DNA from: Pseudocolwellia sp049933045
GTDB lineage: Bacteria > Pseudomonadota > Gammaproteobacteria > Enterobacterales > Alteromonadaceae
Direction of reading: 5' to 3'
Assembly (NCBI RefSeq): GCF_049933045.1
Contig: NZ_CP187926.1
Span: 434,001-498,000 of the forward strand
Length of the DNA: 64,000 bases
In this document: one piece after another, positions 54,543-62,515 of the stretch
Layout of the letters: every line of letters starts with the position of its first letter
How positions within the stretch are numbered: position 1 is the stretch's first letter
Made by a program: the position numbers and the translations under genes
The notes under the pieces: generated by a model
The model's database searches: none
Seen by the model: the letters and a program-made list of their open reading frames with translations, nothing else
Told to the model about the DNA's origin: nothing

Positions 54543-54953
54543 ATGAAATCAACATTTGTCGCAATTTTAGCAACTATATTCACAGCATTTTTTATTACGT
54601 TTGTTGTTACTTATATTGGTACGCTTAATTCAGAGTATTATGATTTTAGAGTGGCATTGTTAATGTCTAGTGTGGCAGCTTTTGTAAGCTTGATAATTAC
54701 AATCTGTTGGTCATTACCTATACACTTATATCTTAAAAAGCATAATAAAGTTAGTTTAGGTTGGTATGCTTTAATTGCTGTTATTCCATCACTTGGATTT
54801 ATTTACATACTAAAACCATTTGGGGAGGACTCAGCTGGAGACTTGTTTACTCAAGCATTATTTTGTAGCTTAGTTGGTGTGGTTTCTGCTACAGTTTTCT
54901 GGTATTTCGCTGTGTACCAAATTACACATAACAAGCAAATCAACAAGGACTAA
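54543..54953 (+). CDS. Cassette 21: small membrane protein
   Basis: 136 residues with four likely membrane helices (for example FVAILATIFTAFFITFVVTY). ATG 54543 is only 8 bp after the R' core. The frame ends inside the attC, giving a C-terminus of NKQINKD, like cassette 16. No family recognised. Confidence 0.7.
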   Translation: MKSTFVAILATIFTAFFITFVVTYIGTLNSEYYDFRVALLMSSVAAFVSLIITICWSLPIHLYLKKHNKVSLGWYALIAVIPSLGFIYILKPFGEDSAGDLFTQALFCSLVGVVSATVFWYFAVYQITHNKQINKD

Positions 54954-55025
54954 AAACAGCTGGCCATTGCTCGTGCCTCGCTTATTTTGGCCAACAATTT
55001 TTCGCCTGTTATTTGGGCGTTATAC
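54926..55025 (+). repeat. attC site 21
   Basis: R'' ACATAAC, R' GTTATAC. It contains the end of the cassette 21 gene. Confidence 0.85.
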
Positions 55026-55040
55026 GTTTCGAGGTAGAGT

Positions 55041-55601
55041 GTGCATCCTGACTTTGAGTTCAACATTTATCCAAAGCACTTATTGAAAGGTAAAAGCGTT
55101 ACTGATGAGAATGCTGATGTAATTACTAAAATAGGATTGCCGGGATTTGTTTCACCTCATTTGTACTTCGGAGATTTTGAAGAAGAACAATTTCTCCCAT
55201 TATTATCTAATTGGTCATGGGCAAGTGAATGGGAAGGAAATATAGATATTGCTATGCAACAGTTTCCTGATTGTTTAGTTATAGGTGCAGGACAAGAATC
55301 TGAGCCTATAATAATCAAGCCCAATGAAAGCAGTCTTTATCAAGTAAATATGGACGGGAAGTCATTAAAATTCCTTAACGAAAACTTGGATAAATTATTC
55401 TTAACGCTTGATGCGTTTTTAGATATGGTAGATAAAGTACATTCAAAAGATAGCAACGCTTTTCTAGAACAGCGAGTTAATCCTTTATTGGTAACGTTGT
55501 TTAAAGCGCAGTTAAAAAACATAGATCCTTTAGCGCATGGTAAAAATTCGCTTTGGGAACAGCTTGCAGACAATTGTAGTTTGCATCACAAAAACGTATA
55601 A
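55041..55601 (+). CDS. Cassette 22: SUKH-like hypothetical protein
   Basis: 186 residues, start GTG 55041 with GAGGT upstream. The order ITKIGLPGFVSPHLYFGD, CLVIGAGQESEPIIIKP, YQVNMDGKSLKFLNENL and LDAFLDMVDKV follows the pattern of SUKH/SMI1-type immunity proteins (conserved GLP, a VIG strand and a C-terminal F-N-x-S-like segment). The assignment is by pattern only. An immunity protein without its toxin would be an orphan in the array. Confidence 0.55.
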   Translation: MHPDFEFNIYPKHLLKGKSVTDENADVITKIGLPGFVSPHLYFGDFEEEQFLPLLSNWSWASEWEGNIDIAMQQFPDCLVIGAGQESEPIIIKPNESSLYQVNMDGKSLKFLNENLDKLFLTLDAFLDMVDKVHSKDSNAFLEQRVNPLLVTLFKAQLKNIDPLAHGKNSLWEQLADNCSLHHKNV

Positions 55602-55695
55602 CAAGTTGCTCAAACGGACAAAAAACAGTTGGCTTTTGCTCGTTCCTCGCTAATTTTAGCCAACTATTTTATTGCCGCTTAGCAAGGCGTTATGT
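55596..55695 (+). repeat. attC site 22
   Basis: R'' GTATAAC, R' GTTATGT. Inner sequence nearly that of attC 4. Confidence 0.86.
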
Positions 55696-55717
55696 GTAAA
55701 CGGATATCGTCGAATAT

Positions 55718-56077
55718 ATGGATATTTTCAAAGGTATAGATTTCAATGACTCGTTTGTTCTCGGTTGGAGTTCAAGTGCAACTGAAATCACATTCAAAAT
55801 TGAGGCTAGCATTTGGCCTGATTCGCCTCATTATCTAAACCCAAAACCCGATGAATATACTTGCTACCGTAAATGTAAAATTCAATTTACAGGTTTTACT
55901 TCATATTCAGGGCTTATCGAACAAAGTAGCGTTCAACCAAACAAAGATATAGATGGCTCATTTGATTATGGCAATATCGATTCGTTAATTAAAACAAATC
56001 AAGGCTTTAAGGTTGTCGGTGAGTTTGGTAACTTAGACGTTATAAACGGTAAAGTTCAGCTCAAAATTTACACATAA
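55718..56077 (+). CDS. Cassette 23: hypothetical protein
   Basis: 119 residues, start ATG 55718. A single beta-rich domain (SATEITFKIEASIWPDSPHY, then KVVGEFGNLDVINGKVQLKI). No recognised family. The stop overlaps the attC R''. Confidence 0.65.
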   Translation: MDIFKGIDFNDSFVLGWSSSATEITFKIEASIWPDSPHYLNPKPDEYTCYRKCKIQFTGFTSYSGLIEQSSVQPNKDIDGSFDYGNIDSLIKTNQGFKVVGEFGNLDVINGKVQLKIYT

Positions 56078-56168
56078 CAAGCTGTTCAAGAGGGACAAAA
56101 AACAGTTTGCTGTTTCGTCCCTCAACATTATAGCAAACCATTTTTTGCCCCTTAACAGGGCGTTAGCA
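56072..56168 (+). repeat. attC site 23
   Basis: R'' ACATAAC, R' GTTAGCA; inner arms AGTTTGCTG / TATAGCAAACC. Confidence 0.86.
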
Positions 56169-56466
56169 GTCTTATTCAATTTGTATAAATCAGGGATTGG
56201 TTTTAAGTAAAAAGGTTTTACGTTTCACTTTACCTCTCCCCAATTAAAATTTACTTATTGTTAATTGCTTTGCGTTGTTTTCTCAGTGTAATTTTTTAAG
56301 TAAAGTGTATTAAAAAACGTTAGTTGTATTATTAGAGAGTTATAGCGGTAAACCGCCAAAGCTTATCTTACACTGCTAACAAGGCAAAGCAGCAGGACTA
56401 AAAACAGCTGGCCGTTGCTCGTGCCTCGCCATTTTGGCCAACAATCTTTAGCCTCTGTTTGAGGCG
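56163..56466 (+). repeat. ORF-less cassette B, copy 5
   Basis: GTAAAA/TTTTAC stem version. In tandem with copy 6. Confidence 0.8.
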
Positions 56467-56472
56467 TTAGCA
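56374..56472 (+). repeat. attC site 24
   Basis: R'' TGCTAAC, R' GTTAGCA. B-family attC. Confidence 0.88.
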
Positions 56473-56770
56473 GTCTTATTCAATTTGTATAAATCAAGGG
56501 TTGGTTTTTAGTGAAAAGGTTTCACGTTTCACTTAACCTCTCCCTACTTAAACTTAACTAATCGTTAATATCGTAGTGTTCTTTTCTTGGTGTTAATTTT
56601 TGAGTAAAGTGTATTAAATAGCGTTAGTTGTAATATTAAAAAGTTATAGCGGTAAGCCGCCAAAGCTTATCTTACACTGCTAACAAGGCAAAGCAGCAGG
56701 ACTAAAAACAGCTGGCCGTTGCTCGTGCCTCGCCATTTTGGCCAACAATTTTTAGCCTCTGTTTGAGGCG
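56467..56770 (+). repeat. ORF-less cassette B, copy 6
   Basis: GTGAAA/TTTCAC stem version in the left half; the right half matches copies 2 and 4, so it is mosaic. The late stem is GCGG-TAAG-CCGC. Confidence 0.8.
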
Positions 56771-56776
56771 TTATAT
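56688..56776 (+). repeat. attC site 25
   Basis: R'' TGCTAAC, R' GTTATAT. B-family attC. Confidence 0.88.
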
Positions 56777-56798
56777 TTTTTTCAGGCATGGGTGTCAA

Positions 56799-57065
56799 AT
56801 GAAAGAATCGGAAATAAAAGCAGTTGCGTTTTCACTGGAACATTGGAATCCATTGGGTGATAATTCTGTTAAAATAACTGATCTCGATGGCTACCATACT
56901 GAGGCAATAGATATTATTTCTACGCTTTCATTATTTTCAGGAATAGGTTCAACCGCAGATGTCATTGATAGAGTTTTGTCAGAAGCATTTGAGCTTCCAC
57001 TTGATGAAAGCGCCGTTCAAAATGCAGCAAAAGAAATAGAATCAATCCTGAAAAGTAAGAATTGA
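56799..57065 (+). CDS. Cassette 26: small hypothetical protein
   Basis: 88 residues from ATG 56799; the longer reading frame starts inside the attC and is not preferred. Acidic and helical C-terminus. FSLEHWNPLGDNSVKITDLD resembles small proteins encoded with polymorphic toxins (DUF1871-like), but this is weak. Function unknown. Confidence 0.6.
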   Translation: MKESEIKAVAFSLEHWNPLGDNSVKITDLDGYHTEAIDIISTLSLFSGIGSTADVIDRVLSEAFELPLDESAVQNAAKEIESILKSKN

Positions 57066-57075
57066 AGTAAGCAAA

Positions 57076-57174
57076 ATATAACAAGCAAATTAATCAGGAC
57101 AAATAACAGTTGGTTTTTGCTCCTGCGTCGCCATTTTAACCAACTATTTTTTGCCCATTATTTGGGCGTTAGCA
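57076..57174 (+). repeat. attC site 26
   Basis: R'' ATATAAC, R' GTTAGCA. Inner sequence similar to attC 1. Confidence 0.86.
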
Positions 57175-57472
57175 GTCTTATTCAATTTGTATAAATCAAG
57201 GGTTGGTTTTTAGTGAAAAGGTTTCACGTTTCACTTAACCTCTCCCTACTTAAACTTAACTAATCGTTAATATCGTAGTGTTCTTTTCTTGGTGTTAATT
57301 TTTGAGTAAAGTGTATTAAATAGCGTTAGTTGTAATATTAAAAAGTTATAGCGGTAAACCGCCAAAGCTTATCTTACACTGCTAACAAGGCAAAGCAGCA
57401 GGACTAAAAACAGCTGGCCGTTGCTCGTGCCTCGCCATTTTGGCCAACAATTTTTAGCCTCTGTTTGGGGCG
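57169..57472 (+). repeat. ORF-less cassette B, copy 7
   Basis: Nearly identical to copy 6; GTGAAA/TTTCAC stem. In tandem with copy 8. Confidence 0.8.
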
Positions 57473-57478
57473 TTAGCA
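57380..57478 (+). repeat. attC site 27
   Basis: R'' TGCTAAC, R' GTTAGCA. B-family attC with GTTTGGGG. Confidence 0.88.
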
Positions 57479-57775
57479 GTCTTATTCAATTTGTATAAAT
57501 CAGGGATTGGTTTTTAGTGAAAAGGTTTCACGTTTCTATTAACCTCTTTCTAATTAAAGTTTATTTAAAACTATACACTTAGTGTTGTTTTCTTGGTGTT
57601 AATTTTTAAGTAAAGTGTATTTGTAATAATGCGTTGTCTTATTAAATAGTTATGGCGGTAAACCGCAAACGTTTATCTTCCACGGCTAACAAGGCATTGC
57701 AAAGGACTAAAAACAGCTGGCCGTTGCTCGTGCCTCGCTATTTTGGCCAACAATTTTTAGCCTCTGAATGAGGCG
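57473..57775 (+). repeat. ORF-less cassette B, copy 8
   Basis: Subfamily B2, diverged from copies 3 and 10. GTGAAA/TTTCAC stem and GCGG-TAAA-CCGC. Confidence 0.8.
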
Positions 57776-57781
57776 TTATAT
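57684..57781 (+). repeat. attC site 28
   Basis: R'' GGCTAAC, R' GTTATAT. B2-subfamily attC. Confidence 0.87.
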
Positions 57782-57806
57782 TGCTAATCAAATCATGGAG
57801 TTTTAA

Positions 57807-58271
57807 ATGAAGTATAGAGTTATTTTAGTTTTTTCTATTTTATTGAGCGCTTGTGCCTCGATCCCATCGTTTCAATCTAAAGATAACCTATCAGCATATT
57901 CAACGAATATGAAAATAATTTTGGATAGCGATGCTATATATAAAGTAAACAAAGGTATGGTTACTTGGTATTTTGGTGTAAATAAAGGTGAATATATAGC
58001 CAAATACCAAGACGATAGCGGTTACTATTTTGAGGGTTCAAATCATTCATCATGTATGGGTACTGAAGGTAAATCTGGCGGGTGTACATCTCAATTAATT
58101 GGCGGTATATGGCAGTCAAAAATGGATCAAAACGATTTTCGTATGTACTACATAGATGGCTCAACAAAAAATGATAACTCAAATACACAAGGCTATGCTA
58201 CAACGTTAAATAAGTATGTCATTGAAACGGCATCAAATGAGTTTTCTAATTTAATTAAGGCTTCGTTGTAA
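57807..58271 (+). CDS. Cassette 29: lipoprotein of unknown function
   Basis: 154 residues. Signal peptide with lipobox LSAC (Cys16). The mature part carries a disulfide-type cysteine pair (SSCMGTEGKSGGCTS). Start ATG 57807 has TGGAG upstream. No family recognised. Confidence 0.75.
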   Translation: MKYRVILVFSILLSACASIPSFQSKDNLSAYSTNMKIILDSDAIYKVNKGMVTWYFGVNKGEYIAKYQDDSGYYFEGSNHSSCMGTEGKSGGCTSQLIGGIWQSKMDQNDFRMYYIDGSTKNDNSNTQGYATTLNKYVIETASNEFSNLIKASL

Positions 58272-58276
58272 TCGCA

Positions 58277-58379
58277 ATATAACAAGAAATTAAACAAGGA
58301 CAAAAAACAGTTGGCTTTTTGTTCACTACGTTCACTTATTTTAGCCAACAATTTTTTGCCTGTTAATTGGGCGTTAGCG
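58277..58379 (+). repeat. attC site 29
   Basis: R'' ATATAAC, R' GTTAGCG. Same inner sequence as attC 31. Confidence 0.86.
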
Positions 58380-58385
58380 AGCATC

Positions 58386-58712
58386 ATGAAGCTTTACGTA
58401 AACTCTAAATCATTATTATTAATTTTAACCTTGAGCCTTTCTATTTGGGGTTACTTCATTTTACTAAACTATATAGGTGATCCCAGAGTCGCTGACTCAG
58501 GTCTTGATGGTGATGAAATGCACTTCTTGGAGAAAGCCTTTTTATATCTTTCGTTTTCAGCAACTTTCTACTTGTGGGTTTGTTCGGTGATTCATTGCTT
58601 TAAAAAAACAAGCAAAATGCTTTCAGTTGTAATCGCTGTAATTTGGCCTCTAATTTACTTTTATAGTTTATATGCTTTAGTTTCTAATTGGCGCAGTGTA
58701 AAAGCTAGCTAA
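58386..58712 (+). CDS. Cassette 30: small membrane protein
   Basis: 108 residues from ATG 58386, just after the R' core. Three likely membrane helices (SLLLILTLSLSIWGYFILLN, then FLYLSFSATFYLWVCSVIHC and a third). No family recognised. The stop overlaps the attC R''. Confidence 0.68.
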   Translation: MKLYVNSKSLLLILTLSLSIWGYFILLNYIGDPRVADSGLDGDEMHFLEKAFLYLSFSATFYLWVCSVIHCFKKTSKMLSVVIAVIWPLIYFYSLYALVSNWRSVKAS

Positions 58713-58810
58713 CAAGAACTTAAAGAGGGACAAAATAAAGTTGGCTGTTTTGTTCACTCCGTTCACTTATTTTAGCCAACTCTATTTTGCCCCTTAAGTG
58801 GGCGTTAGGT
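58707..58810 (+). repeat. attC site 30
   Basis: R'' AGCTAAC, R' GTTAGGT. Closes cassette 30. Confidence 0.86.
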
Positions 58811-58814
58811 GTTT

Positions 58815-59084
58815 ATGGAATTCAGTCAACCAGAGGTTAAAATAATCAATGAGTCGATTAAATTTATTAATCGGTGGCAATGGTACAAATACGTTCTAGT
58901 TGCAACGATGATTGCGCTTATATTTTTTTGTTACTTTCTAATCATCAATCAAGGTTATGGGAAATTTGCAGGTTTGGTTGGTGTGCCAATTGGTCTTATC
59001 TTTGGTTACTTAATTCGAAATTGGACAACTCCTAAAAAAGAAGCCCTATTACTTAAACTGGTGTCTAATCAAAAAAACACCTAA
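58815..59084 (+). CDS. Cassette 31: small membrane protein
   Basis: 89 residues from ATG 58815. The AGG of the R' core GTTAGGT is 5 nt upstream and can act as the ribosome-binding site. A GTG at 58809 is less likely. Two membrane helices (YVLVATMIALIFFCYFLII and a second). No family recognised. Confidence 0.65.
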   Translation: MEFSQPEVKIINESIKFINRWQWYKYVLVATMIALIFFCYFLIINQGYGKFAGLVGVPIGLIFGYLIRNWTTPKKEALLLKLVSNQKNT

Positions 59085-59181
59085 CAAGAAATTAAACAAG
59101 GACAAAAAACAGTTGGCTTTTTGTTCACTACGTTCACTTATTTTAGCCAACAATTTTTTGCCTGTTAATTGGGCGTTAGGC
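59079..59181 (+). repeat. attC site 31
   Basis: R'' ACCTAAC, R' GTTAGGC. Inner sequence as attC 29. Confidence 0.86.
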
Positions 59182-59201
59182 CGAATATAAACTAAGTTCA
59201 G

Positions 59202-59993
59202 GTGTCAATTTTGAGTAGTTTTTATAAATATTCTCCAATAAAAAATCTTAAAAATCTTGAAGACGAACATTCTTTAAATAATCTATTTTCTAGCCGCGTT
59301 GCATTTTCTCGTAGGAAAAGTTTTAACGATTTATTCGATTCTCAAGTTAAATTTATTATTCCTAATAAACATGAAATAAAGCAAACATATAAAAGTCTCT
59401 CAGGAAAATCGAAATTAGATTTCAAACATATGTTTATTAAAGGCTCTGGTTCTGCTGGTGTAGATAATTTGAAGTCTAGAATTAATGGCATATTGGATAG
59501 TTATTTATTTTATTGCTTAACAGATAATCCTCGAAGCAATCTAATGTGGTCTCATTATGCTAGCTCTCACAATGGTTTTTGTATTGAGTGGGACGGTAAC
59601 TTCGTTAAGCCTCAAAAAATTAAGTATCAACAGTCGATACCTGAATTTGATTTACTTCAATTCATAAAAAAAATTTTTGGATTATTGAATGATACTTCTC
59701 TTTTGGAGGAAGCATGGGCAAAATTAAATATCAAATTAGATGAGTGGGAATATGAGCAAGAGTATCGTTTCCAGTTAAGCAATTCTATGGAGTCTTTAAT
59801 TGTGGAAGATATGGGGAATATTGCACTGGTTCAAGCGCAGCCTGAGTGGGTTAAGTCTATTGTTTTTGGGTATCGTATGGGTCAAGATACAAGAAATTAT
59901 ATAATAGATCGTCTACCTTCAGATATGAAATATAAAGAGATTATAATTTGCAGTAATCAAAGCGAGCTTAAGGTGGTTAACTATTCGGCCTAA
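59202..59993 (+). CDS. Cassette 32: DUF2971 family protein
   Basis: 263 residues. The family pattern is clear: FYKYSPIKNLKNL, LFSSRVAFSRRKSFNDLFDS, CLTDNPRSNLMWSHYASSHN, GFCIEWD and EWEYEQEYRFQL. DUF2971 proteins have unknown biochemical function and often occur in accessory and mobile regions. The start is GTG 59202, but TTG 59211 has the better-placed AGGTG; both give the same domain. Confidence 0.8.
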   Translation: MSILSSFYKYSPIKNLKNLEDEHSLNNLFSSRVAFSRRKSFNDLFDSQVKFIIPNKHEIKQTYKSLSGKSKLDFKHMFIKGSGSAGVDNLKSRINGILDSYLFYCLTDNPRSNLMWSHYASSHNGFCIEWDGNFVKPQKIKYQQSIPEFDLLQFIKKIFGLLNDTSLLEEAWAKLNIKLDEWEYEQEYRFQLSNSMESLIVEDMGNIALVQAQPEWVKSIVFGYRMGQDTRNYIIDRLPSDMKYKEIIICSNQSELKVVNYSA

Positions 59994-60089
59994 CAAGGGT
60001 TTTCAAGACGGACAAATTACAGTTGGCTTTTTGTTCGTGCCTCACTTATTTTAGCCAACTACAATTTGCCGCTTAAAACAGCGTTAGCA
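59988..60089 (+). repeat. attC site 32
   Basis: R'' GCCTAAC, R' GTTAGCA. Inner sequence as attC 7. Confidence 0.86.
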
Positions 60090-60385
60090 GTCTTATTCAG
60101 TTTGTATAAATCAAGTATTGGTTTTGTAAAAAGGTTTTACGTTTCACTTTACCTCTTCCTAATTAAAAATTACTTATCGTTAATTTCTTCGTGTTGTTTT
60201 CTTGGTGTTAATTTTTAAGTAAAGTGTATTTAAAGAAGTTAGTTGTAAAATTAAAGAGTTACAGCGGTAAACCGCCAAAGCTTATCTTACACTGCTAACA
60301 AGGCAAAGCAGCAGGACTAAAAACAGCTGGCCGTTGCTTGTGCCTCGCCATTTTGGCCAACAATTTTTAGCCTCTGTTTGAGGCG
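60084..60385 (+). repeat. ORF-less cassette B, copy 9
   Basis: Most diverged B1 copy, but keeps the GTAAAA/TTTTAC and GCGG-TAAA-CCGC stems. Confidence 0.8.
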
Positions 60386-60391
60386 TTAGGC
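60293..60391 (+). repeat. attC site 33
   Basis: R'' TGCTAAC, R' GTTAGGC. B-family attC. Confidence 0.88.
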
Positions 60392-60406
60392 AATAAGGAA
60401 AATCAA

Positions 60407-60874
60407 GTGGCACTATTAGAATGCTTTGAGTGTGGAAAAAAGGTTAGTACTGAAGCTACTGCTTGCCCTAAGTGTGGGGCACCGCCACCTAAAAGCAGAA
60501 AGGGTGAGTCCATAACACCAGCACAATCGGCAAGTATGACCTATAAGCAAAGGAGAGCTTTTCAAAAAGCAGGTGGAAAAATTCTTCTTAGTAAGGCACA
60601 AAAGTTTTCTTTTATAGTTATAGGTTTCTTCATGTTTTTTGGCTTAGTCAAATGCAACGCCACAAATGATGTTACTTCTGAGTCAGTAGCAAGCGCTGAT
60701 CAAGTTCAAAAGGCATTACAGCAGCTTGATAATGCGATGAAAGACCCAAGGAAAATCCGTCTGCTGGAGTGCGAAGGAATTAATCCATGGAAAACTAAAC
60801 CAAATGGCTGGACTAAACCAACCAAAAATGAATGCGCTGAGTTAAATAAAATATTAGAGTCGGAAACTAAATGA
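60407..60874 (+). CDS. Cassette 34: zinc-ribbon membrane protein
   Basis: 155 residues, start GTG 60407 with AAGGAAAATCAA upstream. The N-terminal zinc ribbon has two CxxC pairs (CFECGKKVSTEATACPKCG). One membrane helix (FSFIVIGFFMFFGLVKC, about residues 67-83) leads to a C-terminal domain rich in Lys and Glu with a Cys pair. No specific function. Confidence 0.75.
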   Translation: MALLECFECGKKVSTEATACPKCGAPPPKSRKGESITPAQSASMTYKQRRAFQKAGGKILLSKAQKFSFIVIGFFMFFGLVKCNATNDVTSESVASADQVQKALQQLDNAMKDPRKIRLLECEGINPWKTKPNGWTKPTKNECAELNKILESETK

Positions 60875-60905
60875 AAATCAAATTATAATATTGGCGCTGA
60901 ATATT

Positions 60906-61004
60906 GCCTAACAAGTTGCTTAAAAGGACAAATAACAGTTGGCTTTTGTTCCTTCGTCACTTATTTTAGCCAACAATTATTTGCCTCTTAGCAAGGCGTT
61001 AGCA
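60906..61004 (+). repeat. attC site 34
   Basis: R'' GCCTAAC, R' GTTAGCA. Closes cassette 34. Confidence 0.86.
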
Positions 61005-61300
61005 GTCTTATTCAATTTGTATAAATCAGGGATTGGTTTTTAGTGAAAGGTTTCACGTTTCTATTTACCTCTTCCTAATTAAAGTTTATTTAAAACTAAA
61101 TATTCAGTGTTCTTTTCTTAGTGTTTATTTTTAAGTAAAGTGTATTTTTAATAATGCGTTGTATTATTAACTAGTTATGGCGGTAAACCGCAAACGTTTA
61201 TCTTCCACGGCTAACAAGGCATTGCAAAGGACTAAAAACAGCTGGCCGTTGCTCGTGCCTCGCTATTTTGGCCAACAATTTTTAGCCTCTGAATGAGGCG
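60999..61300 (+). repeat. ORF-less cassette B, copy 10
   Basis: Reads the same as copy 3 (50782-51083). Here it precedes, rather than follows, the lipoprotein cassette. Confidence 0.82.
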
Positions 61301-61306
61301 TTAGGG
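61209..61306 (+). repeat. attC site 35
   Basis: R'' GGCTAAC, R' GTTAGGG. B2-subfamily attC. Confidence 0.87.
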
Positions 61307-61352
61307 CTACAGTGTAGCCTTGTTAAATTTTAATTATCAAAAGGAAATGTAA

Positions 61353-61829
61353 ATGAAGAATTTAAAATTACTACTAATATCTACTTTAAGTGTAGTTTCG
61401 ATAAGTTGTAGCACTTTGCCTTTAAAGGCCGAAATTAAAGATAACCATTTTCGATTTGAAAACTTTAAAAGAGATAATAGTTCAAAATTAGAATATGTTC
61501 ACTTAATGTGTTTTCACAAAAAGCCTATTTCCTGGGTTGAGCCTAAACAATATTTGAGTGGCGAGCATGATTTATGGGTTAAAGCTAGTATTTCAGAGCG
61601 AGACATTCCGAATAGTACCAAAGAGGCTTTTGTCAATTTCAAAGTAAAACTAGAATCAAATAAAAGCTATATGCTAAATCGTAAAATAGTAGATGATAAA
61701 ATATCTCTTTGGATACAAGAGGTTGATACTGGCATAGGTGTTTCGGACGTATTAATTTCTGATTTAAAAAATCCTTTAATAATTGACGATTCTTTACGAA
61801 AACGACAATGTAAATCAGGTTCGGTTTAA
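61353..61829 (+). CDS. Cassette 36: lipoprotein (copy 2)
   Basis: 158-residue lipoprotein identical in protein sequence to 50208-50684, with the same upstream ribosome-binding site and the same attC. The repeated unit is 626 bp and begins and ends at the recombination cores, so it is a duplicated cassette rather than a segmental duplication. Confidence 0.75.
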   Translation: MKNLKLLLISTLSVVSISCSTLPLKAEIKDNHFRFENFKRDNSSKLEYVHLMCFHKKPISWVEPKQYLSGEHDLWVKASISERDIPNSTKEAFVNFKVKLESNKSYMLNRKIVDDKISLWIQEVDTGIGVSDVLISDLKNPLIIDDSLRKRQCKSGSV

Positions 61830-61835
61830 ACGCAG

Positions 61836-61932
61836 CCCTAACAAGAACTTCAAACGGAAAAAATACAGTTGGCTGTTTCACTTCGTTCACATTATAGCCA
61901 ACTATATTTTTCCGCTTAAGTAGGCGTTAGGT
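61836..61932 (+). repeat. attC site 36
   Basis: R'' CCCTAAC, R' GTTAGGT. Same inner sequence as attC 11. Confidence 0.87.
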
Positions 61933-61937
61933 TTCTA

Positions 61938-62486
61938 ATGGAAATAATCTTAATCAGGCATGGAAAACCAACTGGGGCAATTTATCCTCGTGTTAACGCA
62001 AGTGGTTTTGCCAATTGGGTCAGAAAATATGACCAATCTGGTATTGTAACTGGAAGTTTCCCTGAAAGTGATATACTCAGTACTTTTAAAGGACATTACA
62101 TAGTCTCTAGCTCTCTTAAAAGAGCAATAGAATCTACTCAAATTTGTTTTAAAAAAATGCCATCTGAAACATCTAATATATTTCGGGAATTAGAAATTCC
62201 ACGTTATAAGTTACCTTTTACATTAAAAGCTTCAAATTGGCTTTATTTAAACAGAATTTTATGGACGCTAGGTGTTAAATGCTCATCAGAATCATATCAA
62301 TCAGCTAAAAAAAGAGCTGCGGCTGCAAGTGAGCAATTAATCAAGTTGGCGAATAAGCATAATAAAGTAGTATTAGTTAGCCACGGTTATATTAATTTCT
62401 TTATCAGACGTCATTTATCAAAAAATGGATGGCACTTAAAAGAACAAAGTCGTAACTATTGGGGAGTCACGAGGCTCGAAACCTAA
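61938..62486 (+). CDS. Cassette 37: histidine phosphatase superfamily protein
   Basis: 182 residues of the phosphoglycerate-mutase-like fold. The catalytic RHG is R7-H8-G9 (IILIRHGKP), R62 lies in SSSLKRAIESTQ, E84 is a candidate acid (FRELEIP) and H149 is in VVLVSHGYINFF. ATG 61938 lies 6 nt after the AGG of the R' core. Substrate unknown; such phosphatases act on phosphosugars, nucleotides or phosphoproteins. Its own attC is cut by an IS110 insertion, so it is probably no longer excisable from that side. Confidence 0.82.
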   Translation: MEIILIRHGKPTGAIYPRVNASGFANWVRKYDQSGIVTGSFPESDILSTFKGHYIVSSSLKRAIESTQICFKKMPSETSNIFRELEIPRYKLPFTLKASNWLYLNRILWTLGVKCSSESYQSAKKRAAAASEQLIKLANKHNKVVLVSHGYINFFIRRHLSKNGWHLKEQSRNYWGVTRLET

Positions 62487-62490
62487 CAAG
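62481..62490 (+). repeat. attC site 37, left fragment (R'')
   Basis: R'' ACCTAAC followed by AAG, then the IS element. The remainder of this attC resumes at 63693. Confidence 0.75.
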
Positions 62491-62515
62491 TGACTATGGT
62501 GTCAAACCTTAATGT

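Noticed and set aside
54042..55086. Plus-strand reading frames at 54042-54251 and 54874-55086 sharing a tail such as TKNSWPLLVPR
   Set aside because: The shared peptide is the translation of attC sequence itself; the frames run across recombination sites and have no ribosome-binding site.
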